The notes below the pieces were generated by a model. It was not told where the DNA came from, did not search any database, and saw only the letters and a list, made by a program, of their open reading frames with translations. Below, in pieces: positions 43,404 through 52,024 of a stretch of 64,000 bases of DNA (its first letter is position 1; every line of letters starts with the position of its first letter). Position numbers and translations under genes: made by a program. This DNA is from Deltaproteobacteria bacterium (GTDB lineage Bacteria; Myxococcota_A; UBA9160; UBA4427): assembly GCA_029261835.1 (NCBI GenBank), contig JAJDAO010000003.1, positions 124,001 to 188,000 of the forward strand. Reading direction: 5' to 3'.

Positions 43404-45224
43404 CTAGCCTCCGGTGGGCCAGCGCGTCATCCGCTTGAATAGGTGGTCCCACGGCTTCCGATCTCCGTTGACTGGTTGCGCGAGTTCGGCGTGCCAGCGG
43501 TAGCCCTTCATCTGCGAGCCGTGGGACTCGCCAAGCGCGCCTTGGAATCGGCTCAGGATGTGCGGAATCATCTCCAGGTCGGTGGCCAGCAATAGCAACA
43601 GGGAGCGGCGAATCCCGATGGTACAGGCAGCGTCCTCGGCCCACAGAACCCGGCCGCAAACCTCGACCAGCTCTTCGAGTGCAGCGGCATCGGGCGTCTC
43701 GATCCCCACCAGGGCGGAGTGCATGCCGAACTCGTCCGCGAAGCGGCAGGCGTTCTCCAGCCGTTCGCGGAAGGCGGACTCCTCCAGACGCTGCGCGGAC
43801 GCTGTGCCGCCAAAGAGGGTCTCGACCATGGCGGGATCGAGACCACTGTCCGGCGGGCTGGGAACCCTCAGCAGACCCTCGACCTTGTGCATCAGCTCAT
43901 ATCGCTGAGCCGGCTTGGGGAGTGTGTCGGCCGCGCCGTGCACAAGAGCCCGCACGCGATTGACGGCGCGGAGCAGGCCCTCGGAAACGACCAGCACGGG
44001 CGTCGCCACGACCGACTTGCGCAGCGCCGCCAGCACTTCGAAGCCATCGGCGCGTGACAACACGAGGTCCAACAGAATCAAGTCTGGTTGGTGAGCGAGC
44101 ACCGCCGACATCGCCGCGAATCCATCCCCCGCTTCGAAGACATCGTACTCCTCGGATAGCCAGCTCATGAGTCGTTCGCGTGCTAGTTGACTGTCGTCGA
44201 CGACCAGGATGCGTGCTCGATCTCCCGGCTCCACGTATTTCTCCCGGCGCTCGTCGAGAGTCAGGCCGACGCCCGGAAGTAGCGGAGCGACGGATGGGAC
44301 CGAGGAAACCGTTGCGGCGGTGTCCGCTGAGCCGCCCATCGGCGCCGCCTCGGGCGAACGGTCGGCGAGATCGGTCGGTCCGGAGGCCCGAACCTCGTCC
44401 GACACATCACTCCATCGCACGCGCGCCCGCTGGAGCGCGGCGGACGGTGTGACAACCGTCTGAGTCGCCGCCACCGCGACCTTCTCGCTCCCGGCATCCG
44501 ACGTGCCGATGGCGCCACCCAGCGAGATGCGGAAATCGACCGGTCCGCTCTCGTAGCCCGCCACTCGCGACTTGCGCACCTGGAGCGCGCGGCGACCGTC
44601 CTGCCAGGTATCGAGCTCGACGAATGCGCCGCAGGCTTCGGTGAGAACACTGTCGAGCACCGTGTTCTCGGCCAGCCGCTCTCGTGCGATCGTGACCACC
44701 ACCGCTTGGTCCAGCTCGGCCGTGCGGTCAAAGATGCCCCGCACGAGCGTACGCACACCCACCTCGTCCAGGACCTCGGCCGTCAGCGAGGTCAGTGGAT
44801 CGATGAGCAGCGTGCGGCACTCGGAGACCGACTGATGGATGGCGTCCACCAGCGCACTCCCACCATGCACACGCGTAGTCAGGGCGACCTGATGATCGAG
44901 TTCGAGAAGGGCGAGCTGTCCGCTGCGAAGCGGCCGGCCCAGATCCAGGTTCATGGAGCTCGCCTGACGCAGCAGCAGCCGGCCTGGCTCGCCGGTCAGG
45001 ATCGCGACCGACTCGCCGCGCTGGCAGGCTGCTTCGGCGAGCTGCAGACACAGGACCGTACGACCTGATCCGGTCGGACCGACCAGTACCAGGGGAAAGC
45101 CGGGAGCAAGGCCGCCCAGCACATTATCGAGTAGTGCGACGCCCGTCGGACGCACGGATTCGCCAACCCTCCGTCGGCGCGTTACACCGGGCAAGCGATT
45201 CCTCCCCGGCGGTCTTCGATCCAT
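43404..45224 (-). CDS. KaiC-like ATPase / receiver / degenerate GGDEF-like fusion
   Basis: A 606-residue signalling protein. Residues ~25-235 resemble KaiC/RadA-like RecA-fold ATPases (TGVALLDNVLGGLAPGFPLVLVGPTGSGRT, Walker B-like RTLLIDPLTSL near 137-147), but Walker A has Arg55 where Lys is expected. After an Ala/Ser-rich linker, residues ~338-455 form a response-regulator receiver: VVDD, phosphoacceptor Asp386 (DLILLDLVLSRADG), Ser414 and Lys437. The C-terminal part, ~485-580 (FRERLENACRFADEFG ... VLWAEDAACTIGIRRSLLLLLATDLEMIPHILSRF), follows the spacing of a GGDEF domain but has GIRRS instead of GG(D/E)EF, so it should be inactive in c-di-GMP synthesis. The start ATG 45224 lacks a clear Shine-Dalgarno; one at 45275 is also in frame. 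Confidence 0.75.
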   Translation of the reverse strand: MDRRPPGRNRLPGVTRRRRVGESVRPTGVALLDNVLGGLAPGFPLVLVGPTGSGRTVLCLQLAEAACQRGESVAILTGEPGRLLLRQASSMNLDLGRPLRSGQLALLELDHQVALTTRVHGGSALVDAIHQSVSECRTLLIDPLTSLTAEVLDEVGVRTLVRGIFDRTAELDQAVVVTIARERLAENTVLDSVLTEACGAFVELDTWQDGRRALQVRKSRVAGYESGPVDFRISLGGAIGTSDAGSEKVAVAATQTVVTPSAALQRARVRWSDVSDEVRASGPTDLADRSPEAAPMGGSADTAATVSSVPSVAPLLPGVGLTLDERREKYVEPGDRARILVVDDSQLARERLMSWLSEEYDVFEAGDGFAAMSAVLAHQPDLILLDLVLSRADGFEVLAALRKSVVATPVLVVSEGLLRAVNRVRALVHGAADTLPKPAQRYELMHKVEGLLRVPSPPDSGLDPAMVETLFGGTASAQRLEESAFRERLENACRFADEFGMHSALVGIETPDAAALEELVEVCGRVLWAEDAACTIGIRRSLLLLLATDLEMIPHILSRFQGALGESHGSQMKGYRWHAELAQPVNGDRKPWDHLFKRMTRWPTGG

Positions 45225-45423
45225 ATCGGAACGATGGATCAGGCCCTTGATACTGGAGCGGACGAGAGCGCGCATTCCGGTAGAAGGGCTGAAGCGGGCC
45301 GACTCGGAAGACCCGGGATCGTGCCCTCTGAACGACCGACACTGATTGGAGTCTGAAGCGCGTCTCCTCGCGCTCGCGGTTCGCCATAGGTGGACAGCGC
45401 CTGCTCGGCCTGCGGCGTTGGCC

Positions 45424-46152
45424 TCAGTCGCGGGGATCGAGTGCTGCGAACAGGATTCGATCGAGACCCGCGATGAATTGCTGCTCCGTCGAAAACAGGG
45501 CCAGGTACGGGGCGAGGGCGACGATCGTCGGGTACGTGGTGCGCGATGCCATCTCGAAGGCTAGACGCGCGTGGCGTAGCTGCTCTTCGAGCCTGCCCGG
45601 AGAATCGGCGGCGGTCTCGCCACCGCGAGCATTCGCGAAGCCGACCGCGCCGATGGTGTAGCTCATGAGCGAATAGAAGAGCAGCGCGGCATTGCGCTCG
45701 TCGAGGCCGGTCTTTCGCAAGACTGCCAAGACCTGCTCGGCCACGCCCGTCGCGTTCCTGCCGGAGAAGGCGGCTCCGCCCAGCAGCGGGATGATTCCGG
45801 GGTGCTCGCAGAGGCCCTCGTGCATCAGCCGAAACGTCTCGCGGAGCCAGTCGCAGCAGTCCGTCTCATCGTGGTTCGTGACGTCGTAGTCGCCCACGAC
45901 GACGTCGACCAGCCCATCCACGATCTCTTCCTTGTTGCGGAAGTGTCGGTAGAGCGCCATGGGGGAGGCGCCGAGCCCCGCCGCCAGCTTGCGCATCGTG
46001 AGGCCGTTCAGACCATCGCGATCGGCGACTCGGAGCGCGGCGCGCAGGATGACCTCGCGGGACAGCGTCCCGCGCTGGATCGCGCGGCCGAGATGCCCCC
46101 GGCCCGCTCTTCGTCCCGTGACACGTCCACCGCTGCGTTTCCGGCCAGCCAT
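45424..46152 (-). CDS. TetR-family transcriptional regulator, divergent from a molybdoenzyme gene
   Basis: A 242-residue TetR protein. A basic, Arg/Gly-rich N-terminus (about 30 residues) precedes the helix-turn-helix (REVILRAALRVADRDGLNGLTMRKLAAGLGASPMALYRHFRNKEEIVDGLVD). The C-terminal part, with DWLRETFRLMHEGLCEHPGIIPLLGG, is like the TetR_C (WHG/TetR class) ligand domain. It is divergent from the Tat-exported molybdopterin oxidoreductase gene and probably binds the inverted repeats at 46211-46235 between them. The inducer may be the substrate of that enzyme. Confidence 0.9.
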   Translation of the reverse strand: MAGRKRSGGRVTGRRAGRGHLGRAIQRGTLSREVILRAALRVADRDGLNGLTMRKLAAGLGASPMALYRHFRNKEEIVDGLVDVVVGDYDVTNHDETDCCDWLRETFRLMHEGLCEHPGIIPLLGGAAFSGRNATGVAEQVLAVLRKTGLDERNAALLFYSLMSYTIGAVGFANARGGETAADSPGRLEEQLRHARLAFEMASRTTYPTIVALAPYLALFSTEQQFIAGLDRILFAALDPRD

Positions 46153-46200
46153 TGCGAAACGGCTCCCCCTCGTCCCCCTCGCCCCTCTCGAAGGGGCGGC

Positions 46201-46235
46201 TTGACCTTGGGTACGTTGTAGCGTACACAGTACGC
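46201..46235 (+). promoter_or_regulatory. Promoter with overlapping inverted repeats between tetR and molybdoenzyme gene
   Basis: A -35-like TTGACC (46201-46206) and -10-like TACACA (46224-46229) are 17 bp apart. The sequence holds two overlapping inverted repeats: GTACG-N6-CGTAC (46211-46226) and GCGTAC-ACA-GTACGC (46221-46235). TetR family operators often have such arms; binding here would block the promoter. GGAG precedes the ATG at 46260. Confidence 0.55.
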
Positions 46236-46259
46236 TCTCTCCGTCTCTGGAGCAAGCTC

Positions 46260-49181
46260 ATGCATGGCGTCACGCGTCGAGGTTTTCTTCTGGCTGCGGG
46301 CGGTGGCCTGGGTGCAACCGCCCTGGGTCTCTCCCTGCTCCGCCTGCGGGAGGAGTCTCCAGCCCGGGATGGGGGCGCCGCGCCCACCGCCACGGCGCGT
46401 CGGGCGATTCCGGATTACGACGACTTCAAGGGGCTCTACCGCCAGACATGGACCTGGGATCGTGTCGCCAAGGGCACGCACCTGGTCAATTGCTGGTACC
46501 AGAAGAACTGCAACTGGAACGTGTACGTCAAGGGCGGCATCGCGCTTCGCGAAGAGCAGGCGGCGACCTACGAGCAGATCAATTCGGAAGTCCCGGACTT
46601 CAACCCCCGCGGCTGTCAGAAGGGCGCCTGCTACACAGAGCGCATGTATGGCGCAGGCCGCCTCCGCCATCCATTGAAGCGCGTCGGCGCTCGCGGCGAA
46701 GGCAGGTGGAAGCGCATCTCCTGGGACGATGGGCTTCGGGAGATCGCAGACCTCACGATCGATGCCCTTCACGCAGATGGGTCGGGTTCAGTGACGTGGG
46801 ATCCGGGTAGCGGGAATGCCAATGGCTGCAATGGCATTGGCATACATCGAACGGGATTCGTGCTCGATACCCCGGTGATGGATGTCAACACCGAAGTCGG
46901 AGACCACCACCCGGGTGCCCTGGCGACATGCGGCAAGATCTCGTTCGCCAGCTCGGGCGACGATGTCTTCTACTCCGATCTCATCCTGGTCTGGGGTGGC
47001 AATCCGACCTACACGCAGATTCCCAACGTCCACTTCATCAACGAGGCGCGCTATCACGGAGCCGAGGTCGTCACCATAGCGCCGGACTACAGCGCTTCCG
47101 CGATTCATGCCGATCAGTGGATCCCCGTCAGGGCGGGTACGGATGCGGCACTCGGGCTCTCCATGGCCCAGGTGATCGTCGAAGAGGGGCTTCACGATGT
47201 TCGCTTCATCACCGAGCAATCGGACATGCCCCTGCTCGTGCGCGTTGAGAGCGGACGATTCCTACGCCGGAGCGAGCTCGAGAGAGGTGGTGACGACGAC
47301 ACCTTCTACGTATTCGACCGCACACGGAATGAGATCAGGCAGGCGCCGAAGAAGAACCTGGGGCTAGGCGACCTCGATCCCGCGCTGGAAGGCGAGTACG
47401 TGGTCAAGACCCTCGATGGTGAGGCCGCGGTCACGACGGTCTTCGAGCTGCTGCGAAAGCAGCTCTCCGACTATCGGCCGGAAGCGGTCGAACGCGTGAC
47501 CGGAACGCGTGCCGGGCTGATCCGAAGCCTGGCACGACGACTCGCAGGGGCCAGAGCGGCGACGATGATCGCGGCATCGAGCTTCGGAAAGAACTATCAC
47601 GGGCTGGAGATGGAACGGGCTCAGATTCTTGTCTTCACGCTGTGTGGCCAAATCGGCAAGAAGGGGAGCGGCATCACGGGTTTCCCCGCGCTGCATGCCG
47701 CGGGTGCGTCGGAGCTGATCGTGACCCCGGGAAACCGCTCACCCGAGGTTGGACATCTGTTGATGATGGCCAGAACGGCCCCGTCTTTCGTCAAGGCTTC
47801 GCTCGAGGGCAAGACTGACGAAATGTTCCTGTACGAGCTCGTGCGGGAAGAGTACAAGAAGGGCGGCAACGTCTCGGCACATCTCTACTTCGATTCGCAC
47901 CTGGCCTCAGACAGCTTGTACCGACGTTCTGCCGAGTGGGATCCGGCGATGAAGCGCGATCTGAGCTCGTACCTCAGCGAGGCCTACGAGAAGGGCTGGC
48001 AGATCGAGCCCTCGAGAGCGCGGCCTCGGATCTTGTTCGCCTGCGGTGGAAACATCCTGCGGCGTACGCGCGGGTATCACCAAATCCTCGAGAAGTTCCT
48101 TCCGAGACTCGATCTTCTCGCGACTCTCGACGTACGAATGAGCAGTACGGCACTCTACAGCGACTATGTCTTTCCGGCCGCGGGCTGGTATGAGAAAGCC
48201 GATCTCGCCTGGGCGACGCCCATTGCGCCCTACGCGCATGTCACGACACAGGTCGTGGAGCCCGTTGCCGAGTCGAAGGGCGATTGGGAGTTTCACTGTC
48301 TCTTCTTGAAGACATTGCAGCAGCGAGCGAAAGAGCGCGGTGTGAAGACATTCGCGGATCGCTCGGGGGCGCAGCGCCGTCTCGATCGAGTCTACGATGA
48401 CTTCACCTTTCAGGGACGCTTCACGGAAGACAATCCGGATGAGCTGATGAGCCATCTCTTCGAAAGAGTGACGAATCTGGGAGGCATCAGCTGGGAGGCG
48501 ATCAAGCAGAAGGGCTTCCAGCGCTTCAGCGAGCTGGGGATGGACTTCCTCAACATCGGCAACGCCACCGATATCAAGCCGGACGAGACGATTACGGCCA
48601 ATACGTGGCATACGGCAGAGAAGAAGCCCTGGCCAACCCTCACCCGGCGCATGCAATTCTACATCGACCACCCCTTCTATCTGGAGCTAGGGGAGCAGCT
48701 ACCGGTACACAAGGACCCCCCAGCGGCCGGGGGCGACTATCCGTTGCAGCTCGTCAATCAACATGTGCGCTGGTCGATTCACGCATCATGGAGAGACGTG
48801 ACCGACCTGTTGCGGCTGCAGCGAGGCGAGCCCCTGGTCATTTTGAGTCGCGAGGATGCAGAGGTTCGCGGGATTGCCGACGGAGAGCTCGTGCGCGTCT
48901 GGAACGATATTGGGGACTTCAGCGTTCAGGCAAAGGTGTCGGATGCCGTGAGGCCGGGGATCATGATGGCGAATCACGCCTGGGAGCCCTATCAGTTCCG
49001 ACAGCATCGTTCGCACGAGGTAGTCGTTCCGAGTCCGCTCAACCCCCTTCTGCTCGCGGGAGGCTATACGCACTTGCAGCCCGCGTTTACGATGGGCGCT
49101 TCCGGCACCTGCGATCGAGACACGCGTGTCGATATCGAGCGTGTTTCAGTCGATGAGAGACGCGAAGAACTACCGCTATGA
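46260..49181 (+). CDS. Tat-exported molybdopterin oxidoreductase, type II DMSO-reductase family alpha subunit (ethylbenzene/steroid-C25 dehydrogenase-like)
   Basis: A 973-residue catalytic subunit. The ATG at 46260 has GGAG upstream and begins MHGVTRRGFLLAAGGG, a twin-Arg signal. Fe-S region: His74-x3-Cys78-x5-Cys84 ... GC119QKGAC124; family members normally have Cx3C after the His, so two extra residues are present. Mo-pterin motifs: MDVNTEVGDHHPGALATCGK, DLILVWGGNPTYTQIPNVHFINEARYHGAEVVTIAPDYSASAIHADQWIPVRAGTDAALGL. The C-terminus has VNQHVRWSIHASWRD. Relatives add water to C-H bonds of ethylbenzene or the steroid side chain. Beta (Fe-S), gamma (heme b) and delta chaperone genes are absent from the window. 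TetR-controlled. Confidence 0.88.
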   Translation: MHGVTRRGFLLAAGGGLGATALGLSLLRLREESPARDGGAAPTATARRAIPDYDDFKGLYRQTWTWDRVAKGTHLVNCWYQKNCNWNVYVKGGIALREEQAATYEQINSEVPDFNPRGCQKGACYTERMYGAGRLRHPLKRVGARGEGRWKRISWDDGLREIADLTIDALHADGSGSVTWDPGSGNANGCNGIGIHRTGFVLDTPVMDVNTEVGDHHPGALATCGKISFASSGDDVFYSDLILVWGGNPTYTQIPNVHFINEARYHGAEVVTIAPDYSASAIHADQWIPVRAGTDAALGLSMAQVIVEEGLHDVRFITEQSDMPLLVRVESGRFLRRSELERGGDDDTFYVFDRTRNEIRQAPKKNLGLGDLDPALEGEYVVKTLDGEAAVTTVFELLRKQLSDYRPEAVERVTGTRAGLIRSLARRLAGARAATMIAASSFGKNYHGLEMERAQILVFTLCGQIGKKGSGITGFPALHAAGASELIVTPGNRSPEVGHLLMMARTAPSFVKASLEGKTDEMFLYELVREEYKKGGNVSAHLYFDSHLASDSLYRRSAEWDPAMKRDLSSYLSEAYEKGWQIEPSRARPRILFACGGNILRRTRGYHQILEKFLPRLDLLATLDVRMSSTALYSDYVFPAAGWYEKADLAWATPIAPYAHVTTQVVEPVAESKGDWEFHCLFLKTLQQRAKERGVKTFADRSGAQRRLDRVYDDFTFQGRFTEDNPDELMSHLFERVTNLGGISWEAIKQKGFQRFSELGMDFLNIGNATDIKPDETITANTWHTAEKKPWPTLTRRMQFYIDHPFYLELGEQLPVHKDPPAAGGDYPLQLVNQHVRWSIHASWRDVTDLLRLQRGEPLVILSREDAEVRGIADGELVRVWNDIGDFSVQAKVSDAVRPGIMMANHAWEPYQFRQHRSHEVVVPSPLNPLLLAGGYTHLQPAFTMGASGTCDRDTRVDIERVSVDERREELPL

Positions 49182-50213
49182 CGAGCTCGTGGAGCGGTCC
49201 TTCGGAAACCATGGAATCCAGACCGACGTGCGAAGGCGATAGTCCTGGTAGAGTTGGCGCCTCTCGGGAAACGCCAACATTCGTCGCTCGGTCATCACCG
49301 TCACGACTGCGAGCACCAAGCTGTTGATGGCGGCGCCAGCCATCACCCACGGCTCGCCCAGTAACAGCCCCCAGCCTGCCACCGCCCACCAGAAGAGCTG
49401 CTCCCCGAAGTAGTTGGGATGCCGCGAATAGCGCCAGATACCCGTGTCGAGCAGCAGTCGCTTGGGCTCGCCGCGCCGGGTTCGCTCTTCATTGTGTCGC
49501 ATGAAGGTATCGAGCTGGCTATCGGCCAGATGGGCGATCACGATTCCAAGCAAGGCGAGTCCGCAGAGCAGGAGATCCCAAGCGCTGAACGCTGCTCGAG
49601 AGAAATGGATCGACCAGTAGGGCAACGTCAACCCGACCAACATGACCTGCTGGGCGAGGTAGACGTGAAAGAGCTGATACCACCAGAAGTGCCGGCTGCT
49701 CCTTCGCTTCTCCGCGAAGCGCCAGTCTTCTCGGAAGCCGAATCGCCACTGCTCGCGGCGGAGATAATTGTGTGTGAGGCGAACGCTCCATGCCAGGAGC
49801 ACGAAGAGGCTAAGAAGCGATCGCGTGGAGGTCGGCTCAGAAAGAGGATGCGCCCAATAGAAGCCGGCTACGAAGAGAGGGATCAGCGTCCAGTAGGGAT
49901 CGATCAGCCAGGTGCTGCGCTGAGCCAGCGACAGAAGCCAGAACAGCAGGCATACATTCAGAAAGAAGAGAACATTGACGGTGGCGATCGGATGATGGAG
50001 TAGAAGGGCTGCCATCTCCGCTATCGAACGCGAGACCGCCCAGCCCGGATCGAGCGGAATCTGCGTCGCATCGAAGTAGCTGAACAGCCAGCGCGTAGCA
50101 AACAGGCTTGGAAGCGGCACGAGGAATAGCAGCAGCAGATTGGCGAGGTTCTTGCGGCCGAGCGGCGGTTGCGAGCGCATGTCCGGGTAGCCGACGTCCA
50201 TGGGTGGGATCAT
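49176..50213 (-). CDS. DUF1295 membrane protein (steroid 5-alpha-reductase-like)
   Basis: A 345-residue polytopic protein, with about seven to eight hydrophobic segments. The C-terminal third has the hallmark LLDTGIWRYSRHPNYFGEQLFWW and late PERRQLYQDYRLRTSVWIPWFP of DUF1295/steroid 5-alpha-reductase-like enzymes, which use NADPH to reduce enone double bonds of steroids or related lipids. Its stop overlaps the stop of the molybdoenzyme gene by six bases on the opposite strand. The neighbourhood with a steroid-type molybdoenzyme suggests a shared substrate class; this is an inference. Confidence 0.88.
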   Translation of the reverse strand: MIPPMDVGYPDMRSQPPLGRKNLANLLLLFLVPLPSLFATRWLFSYFDATQIPLDPGWAVSRSIAEMAALLLHHPIATVNVLFFLNVCLLFWLLSLAQRSTWLIDPYWTLIPLFVAGFYWAHPLSEPTSTRSLLSLFVLLAWSVRLTHNYLRREQWRFGFREDWRFAEKRRSSRHFWWYQLFHVYLAQQVMLVGLTLPYWSIHFSRAAFSAWDLLLCGLALLGIVIAHLADSQLDTFMRHNEERTRRGEPKRLLLDTGIWRYSRHPNYFGEQLFWWAVAGWGLLLGEPWVMAGAAINSLVLAVVTVMTERRMLAFPERRQLYQDYRLRTSVWIPWFPKDRSTSSS

Positions 50214-50336
50214 GGCATTCCTGGCCCTGAGACCACAAGCGTGGAGTCAGTGCCGGCGGTGTGTCTGAGGCGGTGCGTGTTACCCTGAGCCTGGCATGTC
50301 GAACAGCATGATAGGTCTACCTACTGGGGGAGGGCG

Positions 50337-51200
50337 GTGGTGACGACACGGATCGAGCGGGGCCATCGGCCGACGAGTACAGTGCTGGGAGCTGTCGCGC
50401 TCTGGCTCGCTCTGCTTGCGGTTGTGCCCGGTAGTGGTCTGGCGCAGATCGACGTCGATTCGCCGGAGCGATTCAAGGAAGCGGACGACGCCTTTCGGGC
50501 ACGCGCCGATCACGAGCGCGCTCGTCTTGCGGCTCGTCGCTACGGTGAAATCTACGCAGCTGACCCCGAGGACTGGGAGGCGGCGTGGCGCCTTTCGATG
50601 GCCTGCTACTTCATGGGAGTTCGCGTCGTCGAAGGTAAGGAGGAGCAGGAGGCCTTCTACGCGAAGGGGCGCGACGCTGCGAGAAGGGCGATCGAATTGG
50701 CGCCAGATTGCGCGACGTGCCACCTGTTTGCCGGAATCAACATGGCTCTATACGGTGATTCGGTAGGCGTGATCAAGATGCTGTTCTCAGTCAGGCAGAT
50801 TCGCTCCCATCTGAAGCAGAGTCTGGCGCTGGATCCACGCCTCGCCAACGGGGCTGCGGCTCGCACGCTGGCGCTGATCGACCAGAAGCTGCCGCGCGTC
50901 TTGGGGGGCAGTCACAAACGTGCGAAGGCGTACTTCGAGCAGGCGATCGAGCTGGATCCAGACGAGCCGCTCAACTATCTCTACTACGCGGAGTTTCTCA
51001 ACAAAACGAAGCGAGATCCGAAGGCGGCTCTGGTCATCGCGGAGCGGGGGCGGCTGGTGCCGCAGCCTCCCGCTGCTCGGTTGGAATCGCTGAGCGCCGT
51101 CGAGGACTTGACCACACTTGTCGCCGCGCTGAAGCAGCGCGTCGCACAGCCGCCTCGCAAGAGTACGCTCGGTGTGCGGCGCAAGGGGCGCCGTCGCTAG
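50337..51200 (+). CDS. TPR protein resembling TRAP-T (TatT) component
   Basis: A 287-residue exported protein. A GTG start (50337, or 50340) with GGGGGAGG upstream gives an N-terminal hydrophobic segment (AVALWLALLAVVPGSGLAQ). The middle has TPR-like repeats: AARRYGEIYAADPEDWEAAWRLSMACYFMG, ARRAIELAPDCATCHLFAGINMALYGD, and AKAYFEQAIELDPDEPLNYLYYAEFL. The HLKQSLALDPRLANGAAARTLALIDQKLPRVLGGSHKRAKAYFE pattern fits the TRAP transporter TatT-like group, which forms a periplasmic trimer with a solute-binding protein. No TRAP P/Q/M genes are adjacent, so an orphan. Confidence 0.75.
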   Translation: MVTTRIERGHRPTSTVLGAVALWLALLAVVPGSGLAQIDVDSPERFKEADDAFRARADHERARLAARRYGEIYAADPEDWEAAWRLSMACYFMGVRVVEGKEEQEAFYAKGRDAARRAIELAPDCATCHLFAGINMALYGDSVGVIKMLFSVRQIRSHLKQSLALDPRLANGAAARTLALIDQKLPRVLGGSHKRAKAYFEQAIELDPDEPLNYLYYAEFLNKTKRDPKAALVIAERGRLVPQPPAARLESLSAVEDLTTLVAALKQRVAQPPRKSTLGVRRKGRRR

Positions 51201-51218
51201 GACCCCAGCCGGCGCTGG

Positions 51219-51998
51219 TCATCCCTCGCTCTGCTCTCGCCCGCGGTCGATCACTGCACCGCGACGCTCGGCGATCGTTGCGGCGGTGATCTGCCTTGCC
51301 GACGCCACGGCGCGCTCGTTCTCCATTAGCATCGCACTCGAGAGATCCATCCCGTAGCCGTCGTCGATCAGCCTCTTGTAGCCCGTCAGGATGGAGGGCA
51401 CGCAAGACGTCATATCGGCGGCGAGTGCCTGGCACGTGGGGAGCAGGGCTTCGGGCGCCACGACCCGGTTCACCAGTCCCCACTCGTAGGCCTGAGCAGC
51501 TGTCACGGTGTTACCTGTGAAGGAAACCTCTTTGGCGCGCGCAACGCCGATCAGCCGTGGCAGCTTCTGACTCAGCCCCCAACCCGGCAAGATGCCGACT
51601 CGGGCGTGCGTGTCTGCGAACTTCGCCTGGTCAGAGGCGATGAGTATGTCGCAGGCGAGTGCCAGCTCGAAGCCGCCCGTGATGGCGTGGCCGTTGACCG
51701 CCCCGATGATGGGTCCGTCGAAGGCCGCCATCGTATCCATGATATCGCCCTGCACCACATCAGCCGTTTGCTCGCCAGACCCACCGCCCAGCTCCTTGAG
51801 GTCGAGGCCTGCACAGAAGGCGCGTCCCGCGCCCGTCAGGATCGCCACGCGAATCTCCGGGTCGGCCTGGATCTCTTGAAAGGCCGTCGAGATCGCTGCG
51901 CGTAGCGCTCCGGAGAGGGCGTTCATCGACTTCGGACGGTTCAGCGTGAGCGTCGCGATCGCATCACTCTTGTCGATCAGCAGCAGCGCTGAAGACAT
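51219..51998 (-). CDS. Enoyl-CoA hydratase/isomerase (crotonase) family enzyme
   Basis: A 259-residue crotonase. Start ATG 51998 has AGGGGAAA upstream; an upstream ATG at 52028 overlaps the SDR stop. Motifs: TGAGRAFCAGLDLKELGGG, NGHAITGGFELALACDILIAS, and FADTHARVGILPGWGLSQKLPRLIG with a His/Arg pair where several crotonases have Glu. It follows the SDR gene leftward with near overlap, suggesting a joint acyl-CoA or lipid catabolic step. Confidence 0.92.
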   Translation of the reverse strand: MSSALLLIDKSDAIATLTLNRPKSMNALSGALRAAISTAFQEIQADPEIRVAILTGAGRAFCAGLDLKELGGGSGEQTADVVQGDIMDTMAAFDGPIIGAVNGHAITGGFELALACDILIASDQAKFADTHARVGILPGWGLSQKLPRLIGVARAKEVSFTGNTVTAAQAYEWGLVNRVVAPEALLPTCQALAADMTSCVPSILTGYKRLIDDGYGMDLSSAMLMENERAVASARQITAATIAERRGAVIDRGREQSEG

Positions 51999-52024
51999 GT
52001 CTGTTTCCCCTTTCGAGCGGTTCG

